From positions 1-23,884 of IMG/VR virus record IMGVR_UViG_3300035698_002522: a DNA stretch of 23,884 nt. One strand, 5' to 3'. A program made the translations under genes and the position numbers. Shown piece by piece: positions 1 to 7,987 of the stretch. Each line of letters begins with the position of its first letter. Within the stretch, counting starts at the first letter, position 1. Origin of the DNA: a virus. Below the pieces are notes generated by a model that searched no databases, was not told where the DNA came from, and saw only the letters and a program-made list of their open reading frames with translations.

Positions 1-935
1 GTCGCCCCGATTGTCATTCTTGCCTCCGAATATAATTTCAAGTCAGCGTTTTTAACGGCTGTATTTATTGCAGCAAGATTTACATCATCAGTTGCAACCG
101 TTATGCGTTGCGTGCCAGCATTAGCATTGCCAGAATCGACTGGAACACGAGTACCTCTTACCTTAGCAATATTGATGTTTTGTGATGTTGAAGGATCGGT
201 ATTTGACATCGAATCAGTAACTCTACCACCTACCAAGTGTATGTTGTCAAAGATGATTCCGGCAATTTCAGTTGTTTCAGCAGTAGATTCAACACCAAAG
301 GCAATATAAGTAACCGCTGATTGATCCCAACCATTACCTGCATAACAGCAAGGCTTAGCAGTTGGTGTTCTTAATACCATCCAAACATCAGCAGTCATAT
401 CATCTTCAAGAATTGTCCATTCGTTATAATTACTCGCGTCAGTACCAAGCCGTATAAAAGCATTCACAACACCAGTAAGATCAGGAATCTTCAAGCCCAT
501 ACCTAAAAAAGCACCGGCTTCGAATATTTCACTAAAATTAACTGCTGTAATGGTTTCTTCAACACCAGCAAATTTTGTATTATCCGCACCATTCACTTTA
601 TTAAATGTAATCGACCCTGTACCAAATACGTGATCCAGTGAATCAGCTTTTCCCGTAGTATCATTACTCAAAGCTGTATAATCTGTATGATCATTACAAT
701 TAGCCAAGTCCAATTGACGTTGATCCTTAGTGCGAAGCTCTTTCCAGCCGGTAAGGGACAACTTATCGACCTCACCTTCTGCAATCGCAGTTCTGGTTTG
801 TCCTTCTGCTATTACACCCTGGCATGTTACATCGCCGATATCAATTGTTGGGGTTGCGCCAAGCGTTACTGGAAGTCGTCCACCAGATATAATCGAAGAC
901 ACCGCCTCGACGGCAATTTTAATTTTTCTTAACAT
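1..935 (-). CDS. Virion protein, tail or receptor-binding type (partial, runs off left edge)
   Basis: The minus frame is open from an ATG at 935 to the window edge with no stop (311 codons seen), so the C-terminus is missing. An AGGAG site lies 6 bases before the ATG. The protein starts MLRKIKIAVEAVSS. Near the visible end it has a stretch of the type VPVDSGNANAGTQRITVATD followed by DVNLAAINTAV, a pattern I associate with phage structural or tail proteins that describe a site then an 'AGTQR-T-A-D' segment. The composition is Gly, Thr, Asp and Asn rich and beta-like, with no membrane segment. It is the most promoter-distal gene seen in the late block, after the adaptor, which fits a tail or fibre role. 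The function is inference; the family memory is soft. Confidence 0.6.
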   Translation of the reverse strand, partial: MLRKIKIAVEAVSSIISGGRLPVTLGATPTIDIGDVTCQGVIAEGQTRTAIAEGEVDKLSLTGWKELRTKDQRQLDLANCNDHTDYTALSNDTTGKADSLDHVFGTGSITFNKVNGADNTKFAGVEETITAVNFSEIFEAGAFLGMGLKIPDLTGVVNAFIRLGTDASNYNEWTILEDDMTADVWMVLRTPTAKPCCYAGNGWDQSAVTYIAFGVESTAETTEIAGIIFDNIHLVGGRVTDSMSNTDPSTSQNINIAKVRGTRVPVDSGNANAGTQRITVATDDVNLAAINTAVKNADLKLYSEARMTIGA

Positions 936-944
936 TACAATCTC

Positions 945-1235
945 CTAATTAACTTGGACTATTGATACTTCGCCGCCTGTTTCGGCATCCATATAAATTA
1001 CTCTGCTATCTGGGGCTAACTCTACATATATTGGGAAATTAGTCGGAACCTTTGCGCCTCCAGCCTCTGCTTCGGCAGCAGTAAGCCCAATAGATGCCCA
1101 TGTGTCAATGCTATGTATCAACAAAACAGCACCTTTGTCAAAATCAACGATACCTTCAATAAGTTCCGCAGTTCCGCTGAGAGTATGGGTGTGCTTTTTT
1201 GATTTTCGTATATTTGCAATCTTTATCGCGTACAT
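945..1235 (-). CDS. Small virion-block protein, unknown function
   Basis: A 96-residue protein starting MYAIKIANIRKSKKHTHTLSG, with a good AGGAG site just upstream. It is not recognised. It has an N-terminal basic stretch followed by a beta-type sequence ending in VSIVQVN, and no Cys pair, membrane segment or signal peptide. It lies between the adaptor gene and the partial tail-type gene, with only 8 to 10 bases on either side, so it is co-transcribed with them. Its position suggests a small head-tail or tail accessory protein, which is inference from location only. Confidence 0.65.
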   Translation of the reverse strand: MYAIKIANIRKSKKHTHTLSGTAELIEGIVDFDKGAVLLIHSIDTWASIGLTAAEAEAGGAKVPTNFPIYVELAPDSRVIYMDAETGGEVSIVQVN

Positions 1236-1243
1236 ATTTTCTC

Positions 1244-1954
1244 CTATTCAACGCCATCTATTGCAGGTATTGGAAGTTGAATGCTTGTGTTTTGCCCTGC
1301 GCCTACAATGCGAGGACGTAAATCATTATCTAAAATTATGCTACGCTCCAAAGAGCGTTGGAATCGTTGAGTATTAAAACCTGCTTCACCGCGAGTTTCA
1401 TATTCCCACACCATATAAGCTGCATGAAGTATTGTTATCGCATGTAACGAACCACCAAGTGGGTAATCGGTAGCTCCTGACAATAAAGCAGCACAACGGC
1501 GATATTGGAAAGCCAAAGTCATATCTGCATTAGTTTTTGGATATATCTGTATTTCCCATTGCTGGCCGGTTGCAGTAACAAACAGAAGAGGACTTATTGC
1601 GTAAAATCGCGGAATACCCTCATAGTCGTTACTGGCACGCCTACGCCTTATCTCGTCTGGTGATACTTCTATCAAGTCGGGATAGCACGAATCGGCAGAC
1701 CATGAAACCGCACCATCAATTGCTCCAAAATCATCTGGAAGAGTTTCTTCACCATCACCACTTGAAAGAGTAAGCGAAGCGGTAGGATACATAAACTTCC
1801 AAGTATGAGATTGCAAAAACTCCTGATAACCTTCATTAACATACCGCTTACACGTAACAAGCGAAGTTCCTGTAGGCGCAGCATCGTTAAAAATACGCTC
1901 GCCAATGGCGTTGTAATAATCAGAAAATTTCCACGCTGTTGTAGGTTGGGTCAT
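1244..1954 (-). CDS. Head-tail adaptor (connector) protein, SU10-adaptor-like
   Basis: A 236-residue protein. The pattern matches the phage adaptor family that docks under the portal ring: an N-terminal helix with YVNEGYQEFLQSHTWKFMYP (about residues 38-57), then a short strand pair ending in ETLPDDF, then IEVSPDEIRRRR, then GIPRFYAISP, then an 'IQIYPKTNADMTLAFQYRR' strand, then PLGGSLHAITILHAAYMVWE. This order of W-F, 'LP-DF', 'G-P-Y' and 'Y' strand is the family signature as I remember it. Its place, two genes after the major capsid protein, also fits. It would act at the neck of the virion between portal and tail. The exact subfamily is not certain. Confidence 0.75.
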   Translation of the reverse strand: MTQPTTAWKFSDYYNAIGERIFNDAAPTGTSLVTCKRYVNEGYQEFLQSHTWKFMYPTASLTLSSGDGEETLPDDFGAIDGAVSWSADSCYPDLIEVSPDEIRRRRASNDYEGIPRFYAISPLLFVTATGQQWEIQIYPKTNADMTLAFQYRRCAALLSGATDYPLGGSLHAITILHAAYMVWEYETRGEAGFNTQRFQRSLERSIILDNDLRPRIVGAGQNTSIQLPIPAIDGVE

Positions 1955-2014
1955 ATAAAAACCTTATGGGGCAGGTTGGACGTAGGTTAGTCACAACCCA
2001 CCCCAAAGTAAGGG

Positions 2015-2416
2015 TTAGACAAATGCCAATACGCCAGATGGGTACACTTCAGAACCCAAATACGCGCGAAGGTATCTGGATGACTTAGTACCAGACTGGG
2101 TTGCTGTTATGATAAGCTCGCCAGTTGAATCTGTTTCGTAAATTACATTGTTGTCGGTTTCGAGTTCTTTTAACTCTACTCCACTCGAACCAATAGCCAA
2201 GGTAGTGTTTGTCGTACTTCCAGCACCGTACTGTGCCGCACCTTGCCAAACATTGATCTTGAAATATCCGGCTAAATCTTCGCCACGTTCTTGCACTTGA
2301 AAAGTTATAGTCATATCGTGCGTGGCTTGGTCGCCAACTGTAGTTTTTATACTTCTGAAACGGTCTGGATAACTACCAGCCGATACGCGAAGTGTACCTG
2401 TATCAAATTCGGACAT
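2015..2416 (-). CDS. Small virion-type protein, unknown function
   Basis: A 133-residue protein starting MSEFDTGTLRVSAGSYPDRF, rich in Thr, Gly and Ser. The alternating hydrophobic pattern is typical of beta-sandwich proteins (for example TITFQVQERG and LIITATQSGT). It has no cysteine and no membrane segment. It lies directly downstream of the major capsid gene and upstream of the adaptor gene, a slot where phages often keep a head decoration or head-completion protein. That assignment is positional inference; no family was recognised. An AGGAGATAT site precedes the ATG. Confidence 0.6.
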   Translation of the reverse strand: MSEFDTGTLRVSAGSYPDRFRSIKTTVGDQATHDMTITFQVQERGEDLAGYFKINVWQGAAQYGAGSTTNTTLAIGSSGVELKELETDNNVIYETDSTGELIITATQSGTKSSRYLRAYLGSEVYPSGVLAFV

Positions 2417-2509
2417 AATATATCTCCTAAAAAGTAGTAAAAAGGCTAGGTGGAGGCGGTCAAAATGAATAACGCACCGCCCCCACCATGCAGGGAAAGG
2501 ATCACTTAA

Positions 2510-3619
2510 TTATTCATTCCAGTTTATCATTGCTCCACATTTTTGCGGATCAATCGGCATCATTTGGCCACGAATATCGACATACTCAACAAACGAGTCA
2601 GTTGTCATCGGAACAAGCTGAACTGGATTGTGTCGCATCCATTTTTTCGCATCTTTGCGGAACCGAAGCAAATCAAGGTTAATGAAGTACATCGGATTGT
2701 AACCGCGATAAGTAGTGCTTGCAGTTTCAAGCTCTTTGACTCGTCTGACGGTGATACCGTTGATGAAGTGCGAGTTGTGATATTTGGTGATATCTGCACC
2801 AATGTTATCGTTCAACTGCTCTTTAACAACGCCAAGCTGCTGCCACATGGTATCGTTGGTATAAATCCGCTTATTCTTAAACGGAGGAGTATCAAGTTCC
2901 TTAACATCGTCAGGAGCCTTGAAATCCATCTGCCAAAGTAATTCGGCAATTCGTACCCTGTCAGTACTTGCGATTGTTCCTTCAGAGTTCGTCCAAGCAG
3001 CATTGTAGTTACGCAGACTCGCGTAAGTAGAATCCGAAAGGTCAACACCACACATGTCGCTGCGGCCGTCTCGGTTAGCACCCTGGAACGATCCACCAAG
3101 AGTTGTGGCAGCACTAATTTGAGCCGCAGTAATCGGGACAATATATTCAGGAATACCAAACAATTGCGTGGCAACACCAGATGTTTCATCCGCAACGCCC
3201 CAGAAGTCACCATCCATACCAGTTAAGAAACTAACATGCTCGGATACCCTAATTCGCTTCAATTCATCGACGATCTTTGCCGGCTTGCGGTTAGCAAGAA
3301 TCTGCTCTTCAATGTACGAAACGTCATACCCGCCAGTAAAGATAGGCGTATTGCCAACAACGGTGTTGTTGATCAAATGCCCCTGACGCTGTGTGCCTGA
3401 TTTGAAATATCGCTTGGTCTTGTCTTTGGCGGCAACGTCATAAATCCAGTTTTCCTGAATCGTAGTTCCGCCTTCTATGACCTCGCCAGTTTGCTTCATA
3501 AACTCGTCTACCATGTAGAACTTGTTCTGAGGCATCATTACATTTAGTTTGTCTTTGTTTAGTTCTGCAAGACTATTCAAAAGACAGTCTGCAAAACCTG
3601 ATGTGTTATAACCAGCCAT
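2510..3619 (-). CDS. Major capsid protein
   Basis: A 369-residue protein starting MAGYNTSGFADCLLNSLAEL. Its length, the lack of transmembrane segments and its place directly after a scaffold-like gene and before small connector genes fit a phage major capsid protein of the HK97 fold. The N-terminal part has a long charged extended stretch (about residues 40-90, with YDVAAKDKTKRYFKSGTQRQ), as in N-arm and E-loop regions. The C-terminal part carries the P-domain-like segment TYRGYNPMYFINLDLLRF followed by MRHNPVQLVPM, the kind of ending seen in virion capsid proteins. Five or six hundred copies would form the shell. I cannot name the closest relative. Portal or tail identity is unlikely because those genes are accounted for elsewhere. 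Confidence 0.75.
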   Translation of the reverse strand: MAGYNTSGFADCLLNSLAELNKDKLNVMMPQNKFYMVDEFMKQTGEVIEGGTTIQENWIYDVAAKDKTKRYFKSGTQRQGHLINNTVVGNTPIFTGGYDVSYIEEQILANRKPAKIVDELKRIRVSEHVSFLTGMDGDFWGVADETSGVATQLFGIPEYIVPITAAQISAATTLGGSFQGANRDGRSDMCGVDLSDSTYASLRNYNAAWTNSEGTIASTDRVRIAELLWQMDFKAPDDVKELDTPPFKNKRIYTNDTMWQQLGVVKEQLNDNIGADITKYHNSHFINGITVRRVKELETASTTYRGYNPMYFINLDLLRFRKDAKKWMRHNPVQLVPMTTDSFVEYVDIRGQMMPIDPQKCGAMINWNE

Positions 3620-3677
3620 TATTGTTCTCCATACATCTGGAGAATCGAAACATATTACAAAATAAAATAGATGCTAC

Positions 3678-4613
3678 TTAATTGCTTTTTTGGTAATTTT
3701 CCCAAATTGCAACCGCAGCGTCATCGCCTTCAGCAGCCTTTGGAGCAGTACTGGCCTTTGTATTTGTCGGAGGCATACTACCCTTGTTCTGCTTTCTGGT
3801 TTTCGTCGTCAAGTTCCGCTTCTCTGATGCTGTTACTAATTCCGGGACGACATCAATAAGTGCTTTTTTCTGTGCTTGATCCCAAGGCAATTCCTTGCCA
3901 GTTCGTTCCATATATGCATCGCGAAACGCAGCTGCCGAAAAATATACATCTCTGCGAAGTTCGAGTTCAGAACCACCTTCTTCCAAAGAATCAGATAGGC
4001 CTGGCGCGAAAGCCGCAAAATCTTCCTCGTTCAAACTGTCGAAAAAGGCATCAAATGTCGTCTCTATTTCTTTACTTTCTTTTATTTTGGCATCGGTCTC
4101 TAATTTGGCGATTTTCTGATTAAGCTTGCCAACTTGCTGCTTAACAGCTTCACCATCTTCAGATTCGAGTTGTTCCAAAATATCGTCGCTAATTACTTCA
4201 AGCTCTTCTGGCTGCGACTCCGTACCAGGCTTGTCAACGTACTTTGGCTTCAGACCTCTCGCTTGGCGACTTAAATCGCTTCGCTGTTTACCAGCTCGTT
4301 CTAAAACCGCTGGATCGAAATTACCAACGTCTTCGGGTTTGATCTTCAAGTAATCAGCTCCAAGTCGTTGGTTTTTAGTCAATACAACAGGTTTATCTTC
4401 TTCTGGTTTGTCCTCGACAGGCTTTTCATCGCCTTTGTCCGGTACGTTTGTTACATCTTTTTGAGGTTGGTCAGGTTGAGTGGTTCCTTTGTCTTCGAAG
4501 TGTTTCTCAAAAACAGCAGCAGCCTTATCGTCAGCCGTAGTTGCTTTTGGAGTTCCGTCGACTTTCGGAGTAATCGTCTCAACCGGAGTCTCTTTTGATG
4601 CTTCTTCTGTCAT
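3678..4613 (-). CDS. Capsid scaffolding-type protein
   Basis: A 311-residue, highly acidic and Lys/Glu-rich protein. The first 100 residues are low-complexity (Pro, Glu, Lys, Asp, Thr). The middle (about 150-190) is a probable coiled coil (EDGEAVKQQVGKLNQKIAKL). A more structured part follows (FDAFFDSLNEEDFAAFAPGL, then ELPWDQAQKKALIDVV). The C-terminus ends AIWENYQKSN, with a basic, Pro/Thr-rich linker before it. This architecture directly upstream of the major capsid gene is typical of phage scaffold proteins that guide procapsid assembly and are then lost. The ATG at 4613 sits 7 bases after AGGAG. A second, out-of-frame ATG lies 5 bases before it. Confidence 0.65.
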   Translation of the reverse strand: MTEEASKETPVETITPKVDGTPKATTADDKAAAVFEKHFEDKGTTQPDQPQKDVTNVPDKGDEKPVEDKPEEDKPVVLTKNQRLGADYLKIKPEDVGNFDPAVLERAGKQRSDLSRQARGLKPKYVDKPGTESQPEELEVISDDILEQLESEDGEAVKQQVGKLNQKIAKLETDAKIKESKEIETTFDAFFDSLNEEDFAAFAPGLSDSLEEGGSELELRRDVYFSAAAFRDAYMERTGKELPWDQAQKKALIDVVPELVTASEKRNLTTKTRKQNKGSMPPTNTKASTAPKAAEGDDAAVAIWENYQKSN

Positions 4614-4654
4614 TTCATTTCTCCTAAAACTTCTCCTGTGTCGAGCGCGTACAT
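4610..4654 (-). CDS. Possible micro-ORF MYALDTGEVLGEMK before the scaffold gene
   Basis: A 14-residue frame starting at the ATG at 4654. Its stop TGA overlaps the scaffold start (ATGA), so it could couple translation into that gene. The same frame stays open upstream for 13 more codons (reading ...KQFSHVPPGT before the Met) until a TAG, with no ATG, GTG or TTG in them. The peptide reads like real protein sequence (VPPGTMYALDTGEV), but no clear ribosome site precedes the only Met. It could be a short accessory protein with a start I cannot see, or chance. Confidence 0.3.
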   Translation of the reverse strand: MYALDTGEVLGEMK

Positions 4655-4718
4655 CGTGCCCGGTGGTACATGGGAAAATTGTTTCCTTACTGCCTAAACC
4701 GCCCTAAACAGCGGAATT

Positions 4719-5021
4719 CTATAAATACTTCGCTAAAATATCCTCAAGCAAGCAAATCACACGATGCTCGTTATTATCAGGTATATCGTCCATAAAAGCA
4801 TCTGCAAAAACTATATGCAATAGTTCGTGGATAATACCAGCACGTTGCTTCTTGCCAACGGGAGACCAAATAATGCAAGTTCGCCTAGCACTATCAAAAT
4901 TAACCTGTGCCGAAGCGTCAAGACCAACCCACGTAGGCCGCTCTTTGCACTCAGACAGCTTGATATCCCACGCATCCAATTTGAACAATTTAATGAGTTT
5001 TTGGAATTCCCTGCTTTTCAT
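4719..5021 (-). CDS. Small HELLH zinc-metallopeptidase-like protein
   Basis: A 100-residue protein with a clear HExxH zincin motif, HELLH at residues 65-69 in a hydrophobic helix (AGIIHELLHIVFADAF). A third metal ligand could be Glu85 or His86 in the following helix (NNEHRVICLLEDILAKYL). The N-terminal 55 residues contain a beta-type stretch that would form the sheet next to the active helix. Small 'minimal' zincins of this kind occur in phage genomes, mostly without known substrate. Here it lies directly before the scaffold gene in transcription order, so a role in scaffold or capsid processing is possible. That is inference; most known phage prohead proteases are serine enzymes. Confidence 0.65.
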   Translation of the reverse strand: MKSREFQKLIKLFKLDAWDIKLSECKERPTWVGLDASAQVNFDSARRTCIIWSPVGKKQRAGIIHELLHIVFADAFMDDIPDNNEHRVICLLEDILAKYL

Positions 5022-5028
5022 GCCAACC

Positions 5029-5394
5029 CTACCCTATTTCTAAAACACCCTTGCCATAATGTCTGCACAGCTTCTTTTGGGTTTTTAAGCCGCCAGTAAA
5101 CAATAAACCACCTGCTGGAGAATAACCAACAGCTTCTTCAATTCCAGCTTTATGCAATATCTTCAACTGTCTAGCCTGCTCGGGTTTCGTTCGACCAAAA
5201 GTTACCGACTCCATTAACCGGGTATCTGCCTGTCTCATACTACCCTTTACAAGTTTGCCATTGCGAAGCACATAAGTACCGCTAGATTCTTCAAGTTCGG
5301 CCTCGGTCTTGAGATATGCGGGCTTCTTGTCCTTCCACAGAACACAATCGTCAGGTAGCTGGCCCGATCTATTCCTGTCACCTTTTCCGCTCAT
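5029..5394 (-). CDS. Conserved-looking virion-block protein, unknown function
   Basis: 121 residues from the ATG at 5394 (MSGKGDRNRSGQLPDD). This start overlaps the upstream stop in an ATGA junction and was preferred to the ATG at 5445, which would overlap the upstream gene by 55 bases. The body is basic and Gly-rich (FTGGLKTQKKLCRHYGKGVLEIG at the C-terminus), with a central EQARQLKILHKAGIEEAVGY helix region. No domain is recognised. It sits between the unknown gene at 5391-5942 and the HELLH gene, with 7 bases to the latter, so all three are translated from one message. Confidence 0.6.
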   Translation of the reverse strand: MSGKGDRNRSGQLPDDCVLWKDKKPAYLKTEAELEESSGTYVLRNGKLVKGSMRQADTRLMESVTFGRTKPEQARQLKILHKAGIEEAVGYSPAGGLLFTGGLKTQKKLCRHYGKGVLEIG

Positions 5395-5942
5395 GCTAAA
5401 CCAGCCTTGATTATAGCTCGCATTGCCTTTCCGGTAATTGTCCACACAACATCAATCGGCGGAATTTGAGACTTGGCAAATGCGTATAATTCCTTTTTGC
5501 TCATCGCGTCAAGGTCGCCACGGGCATCTACGGCGTCCTCAGTGCCTTTTTCTGCCACTTCGTCAACAGGTACCACCAGTTCGCTATAATTCTCGATAAT
5601 GTTCCCTATAAGCATCTTTAGAAGGTCAGGAGATGATACGGACTCATCGTAAACCATATCAAAATGATCAAAACCTTTTCGGATAACATCTCGCGTATTC
5701 GTGCGGTCTGAAGCCAATCTTTGATTCGCAATCTTTAACGACTCGAGTTCTTCTAAGTCAAGACCTTTACCATCGTCGGTAGTTGTTGCAATAACAACCT
5801 GCTCGACAACCTCTTCTGGTAAAGCAATACCATGTTCAATGTCATAAATCTGTGCCTTTAATGTTTCGGCTGTGTCAATATCCCTTGCTAACAAAGCCTG
5901 CTCAAGCATCTCTCGTTTCCGTTCAATACTATTCTTGTTCAT
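5391..5942 (-). CDS. Unknown protein with N-terminal helical region
   Basis: A 183-residue acidic protein. The first 60 residues are a charged helix (NSIERKREMLEQALLARDID, then TAETLKAQIYDIEHGI) that could form a coiled coil. The C-terminal 50 residues (AMSKKELYAFAKSQIPPIDV, then VWTITGKAMRAIIKAG) have the look of a SAP- or HeH-like helix pair, as in the short 'MSKKELYAYAK' motif of other phage proteins; that link is tentative. It follows the GroES-like gene with a 4-base overlap and precedes the 5029-5394 gene with another ATGA overlap, so the group is translationally coupled. Function not known. Confidence 0.6.
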   Translation of the reverse strand: MNKNSIERKREMLEQALLARDIDTAETLKAQIYDIEHGIALPEEVVEQVVIATTTDDGKGLDLEELESLKIANQRLASDRTNTRDVIRKGFDHFDMVYDESVSSPDLLKMLIGNIIENYSELVVPVDEVAEKGTEDAVDARGDLDAMSKKELYAFAKSQIPPIDVVWTITGKAMRAIIKAGLA

Positions 5943-6244
5943 TTTGGTTCCTTTTCCTTACTCAAGACTGCTAAAATTTCCAATTCTCTTATGATCCTTA
6001 TCTTTTCACCCTCAATCTCAATCTGTACACCAGAACGTTCTCCAAATGTGATCACATCACCAACGTTGACACTAAGAGGGATACGCTTATCTGTTACGTT
6101 AGAACGAGCGCCTGGGCCGCAAGTGATTATTACTCCTATGTGCGAAATCATAGAACTGTTATCTGGTAGGATAACCCCACCCTTTGTCTTAAAGCTCTTT
6201 GTTTCCCTAACTGCAATACGATCATCAATCAATTCAAAACTCAT
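5939..6244 (-). CDS. GroES-like co-chaperonin
   Basis: A 101-residue protein with the full order of GroES/Cpn10 signatures: the N-terminal 'ddRIaVre' strand (residues 8-14), the mobile-loop segment KGGVILPDN (21-29) including the Val-Ile-Leu that in GroES contacts GroEL, the GVIITCGPG strand-turn (37-45), IPLSVNVGDVITFGE (55-69) and a C-terminal IIRELEILAVL strand (84-94). In GroES this protein caps the GroEL folding chamber. A phage copy, as in T4 gp31, would retune the host chaperonin for virion proteins, probably the capsid protein encoded four genes downstream. The ATG at 6244 was chosen over 6277 because AGGAAAGGA lies just before it; the earlier ATG lies inside the portal end. Confidence 0.85.
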   Translation of the reverse strand: MSFELIDDRIAVRETKSFKTKGGVILPDNSSMISHIGVIITCGPGARSNVTDKRIPLSVNVGDVITFGERSGVQIEIEGEKIRIIRELEILAVLSKEKEPK

Positions 6245-6257
6245 TTTAGTTCCTTTC

Positions 6258-7970
6258 CTATTGTTCCATATCTGCACTTGCCGTCTCTAGTGGGGTACGA
6301 CCTCTCGCACCACCCATGTTTATCGTTGTATTGTCACCCGCCGGGCTACCTGCTGGTTGCGACTGAGATTGTTGCTCCTGCTCCTGAACATCAATCCAGA
6401 AATCTTCAGTATCGTCTATACCCAAATCGCCACCCATTTCGGAAATCTTCTCAACATTGATAGTCTTACCCTGTGCCGCGGCATAAGGTGCAAGTGGAAG
6501 TATCTGCTCAGCAACATACTTCGCACGACGATCATAGCGTTCTTGAGGAGTGTCCTGCTGGCCAACAAAAACCCTGATATCTAATTCAAAATCACTAAAC
6601 TCACCCTCGCGGTATTCGGGACTCCATTTTTCAATTAAGCCATCATCAATATCGCCAGTCATATTCAGAGAAAATTCTGCGTGATGGTCGTGCCAAAGCC
6701 AATAAGCCGTCTTACTACACAAACTCTTAGCAATGTTGACGACCATTTTACGGAAATCTGCGATCTTAACACCAGATTGACCCAAAAGCATTTCGTCCTG
6801 ACGCCAAGTTCCACTTTGTGGTGACATGCCACCAAGAACGTCGCTATTAAGCGAACTGCGATTATACTGCTCTTCAGCCCACTGTTTACCAGCAAGCATT
6901 GGTTGACTTACACCACCGGTATGGATCGTAGTAACCTCGCCCGAAGCAGAAACAAGGATTTCGCCATCTCTTGCATCTTTCAATGCGTCCAACGTCTTTT
7001 GCTCAGTAAAGTTGCCTACTGGATTGTCTTTTTCCTTCAAAGAACGATCTATAATCTTGTTCGCAAGTTTATTGTTTATCAGATGCAATCCGAGTATTTG
7101 ATAAAGAATCGGAATAGATTTAATAGCACCGGGGCAATCCAAGAAGCTTAGGCGATCATACGGCCCACCTTCCGGGCCTTCATATTCCCTGTCAGATAAA
7201 AACCCTACACGCTCAACTTGTTTCAAATCGCCGGGAATAGTCACTATCCGACGCGTTTGTGGTAAATACAGGTGCAACAGCTTGATTTCGTCATAAATAC
7301 CTGTAAATCCATCTACATCTTCAGGTTGAATCAGCTTTATTAATTCTGGCGGGTACAAACCGCAACCCATCGCAAACTCTTTCGGTACGTCTTGAATATG
7401 ACCCATAAACTTACAAGAATCCCATTTTTTGGAATCCTGGTCGTAAATAAAATCTCTCCGATCAACACATTCGGCAAAGAATTGGCCTGGATCGTCAAGA
7501 TATCCCGTTGCTTCTTTGAAATTGCCGACAATTTTAGCAGGTGCAACGCCGGAAACGATGATCCCATGACCAAGTAAAGCATTGACTATGCAATGCCGGA
7601 TAACTTCATCCATCTTACATTCATGGAACCTTTTATTCGTGGCAGACTCGTAAATGCGTGAGAATGGCCCAAGTCCACCCTTATTCCACCCGAACTTCGC
7701 CTCTGGATCAATTGCCAATAATGGTAACAATGTTATAACTGTATTATACAGCATTGATAACAGCTTATCAGGTTCGTACTCTTTTTTAGTCTCACCGTCA
7801 AAGAACTGGCCGCAAATCTCTTTTACAACAATATCGCACTGATTATTAACCTTTTTGGCATGCTTACTGGATAATTCAACCTGCTGAAACAATCGTGCTT
7901 GTTCTTTATCCATCTTAACACCGGACTCGGTAAAGTCAATGCTATCTGTATAGTTTATATTTGATACCAT
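6258..7970 (-). CDS. Portal protein
   Basis: A 570-residue protein directly downstream of terminase large subunit, the usual portal slot, with the expected size. It starts MVSNINYTDSIDF. Its body is mostly alpha-helical with mixed strands, including an early helix (LLSMLYNTVITLLPLLAIDP), a central segment TIPGDLKQVERVGFLSDREY, a long helix region LYQILGLHLINNKLANKIID and a C-terminal acidic, Gln- and Gly-rich tail. Twelve copies would form the ring through which DNA is packaged. No individual catalytic residue applies. The 3' end overlaps neither neighbour but lies 13 bases past the GroES start. The identity rests on size, order and overall pattern rather than a diagnostic motif. Confidence 0.75.
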   Translation of the reverse strand: MVSNINYTDSIDFTESGVKMDKEQARLFQQVELSSKHAKKVNNQCDIVVKEICGQFFDGETKKEYEPDKLLSMLYNTVITLLPLLAIDPEAKFGWNKGGLGPFSRIYESATNKRFHECKMDEVIRHCIVNALLGHGIIVSGVAPAKIVGNFKEATGYLDDPGQFFAECVDRRDFIYDQDSKKWDSCKFMGHIQDVPKEFAMGCGLYPPELIKLIQPEDVDGFTGIYDEIKLLHLYLPQTRRIVTIPGDLKQVERVGFLSDREYEGPEGGPYDRLSFLDCPGAIKSIPILYQILGLHLINNKLANKIIDRSLKEKDNPVGNFTEQKTLDALKDARDGEILVSASGEVTTIHTGGVSQPMLAGKQWAEEQYNRSSLNSDVLGGMSPQSGTWRQDEMLLGQSGVKIADFRKMVVNIAKSLCSKTAYWLWHDHHAEFSLNMTGDIDDGLIEKWSPEYREGEFSDFELDIRVFVGQQDTPQERYDRRAKYVAEQILPLAPYAAAQGKTINVEKISEMGGDLGIDDTEDFWIDVQEQEQQSQSQPAGSPAGDNTTINMGGARGRTPLETASADMEQ

Positions 7971-7987
7971 ATATCACAAATTACCTG

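Noticed and set aside
1672-1905. Minus-strand frame nested in the adaptor gene
   Set aside because: Shadow frame of a recognised gene with low-complexity Leu-rich translation and no ribosome site.
6258-6277. Earlier ATG (6277) as the GroES start
   Set aside because: It lies within the portal gene end, without a ribosome site, and GroES homologues begin close to the later ATG.
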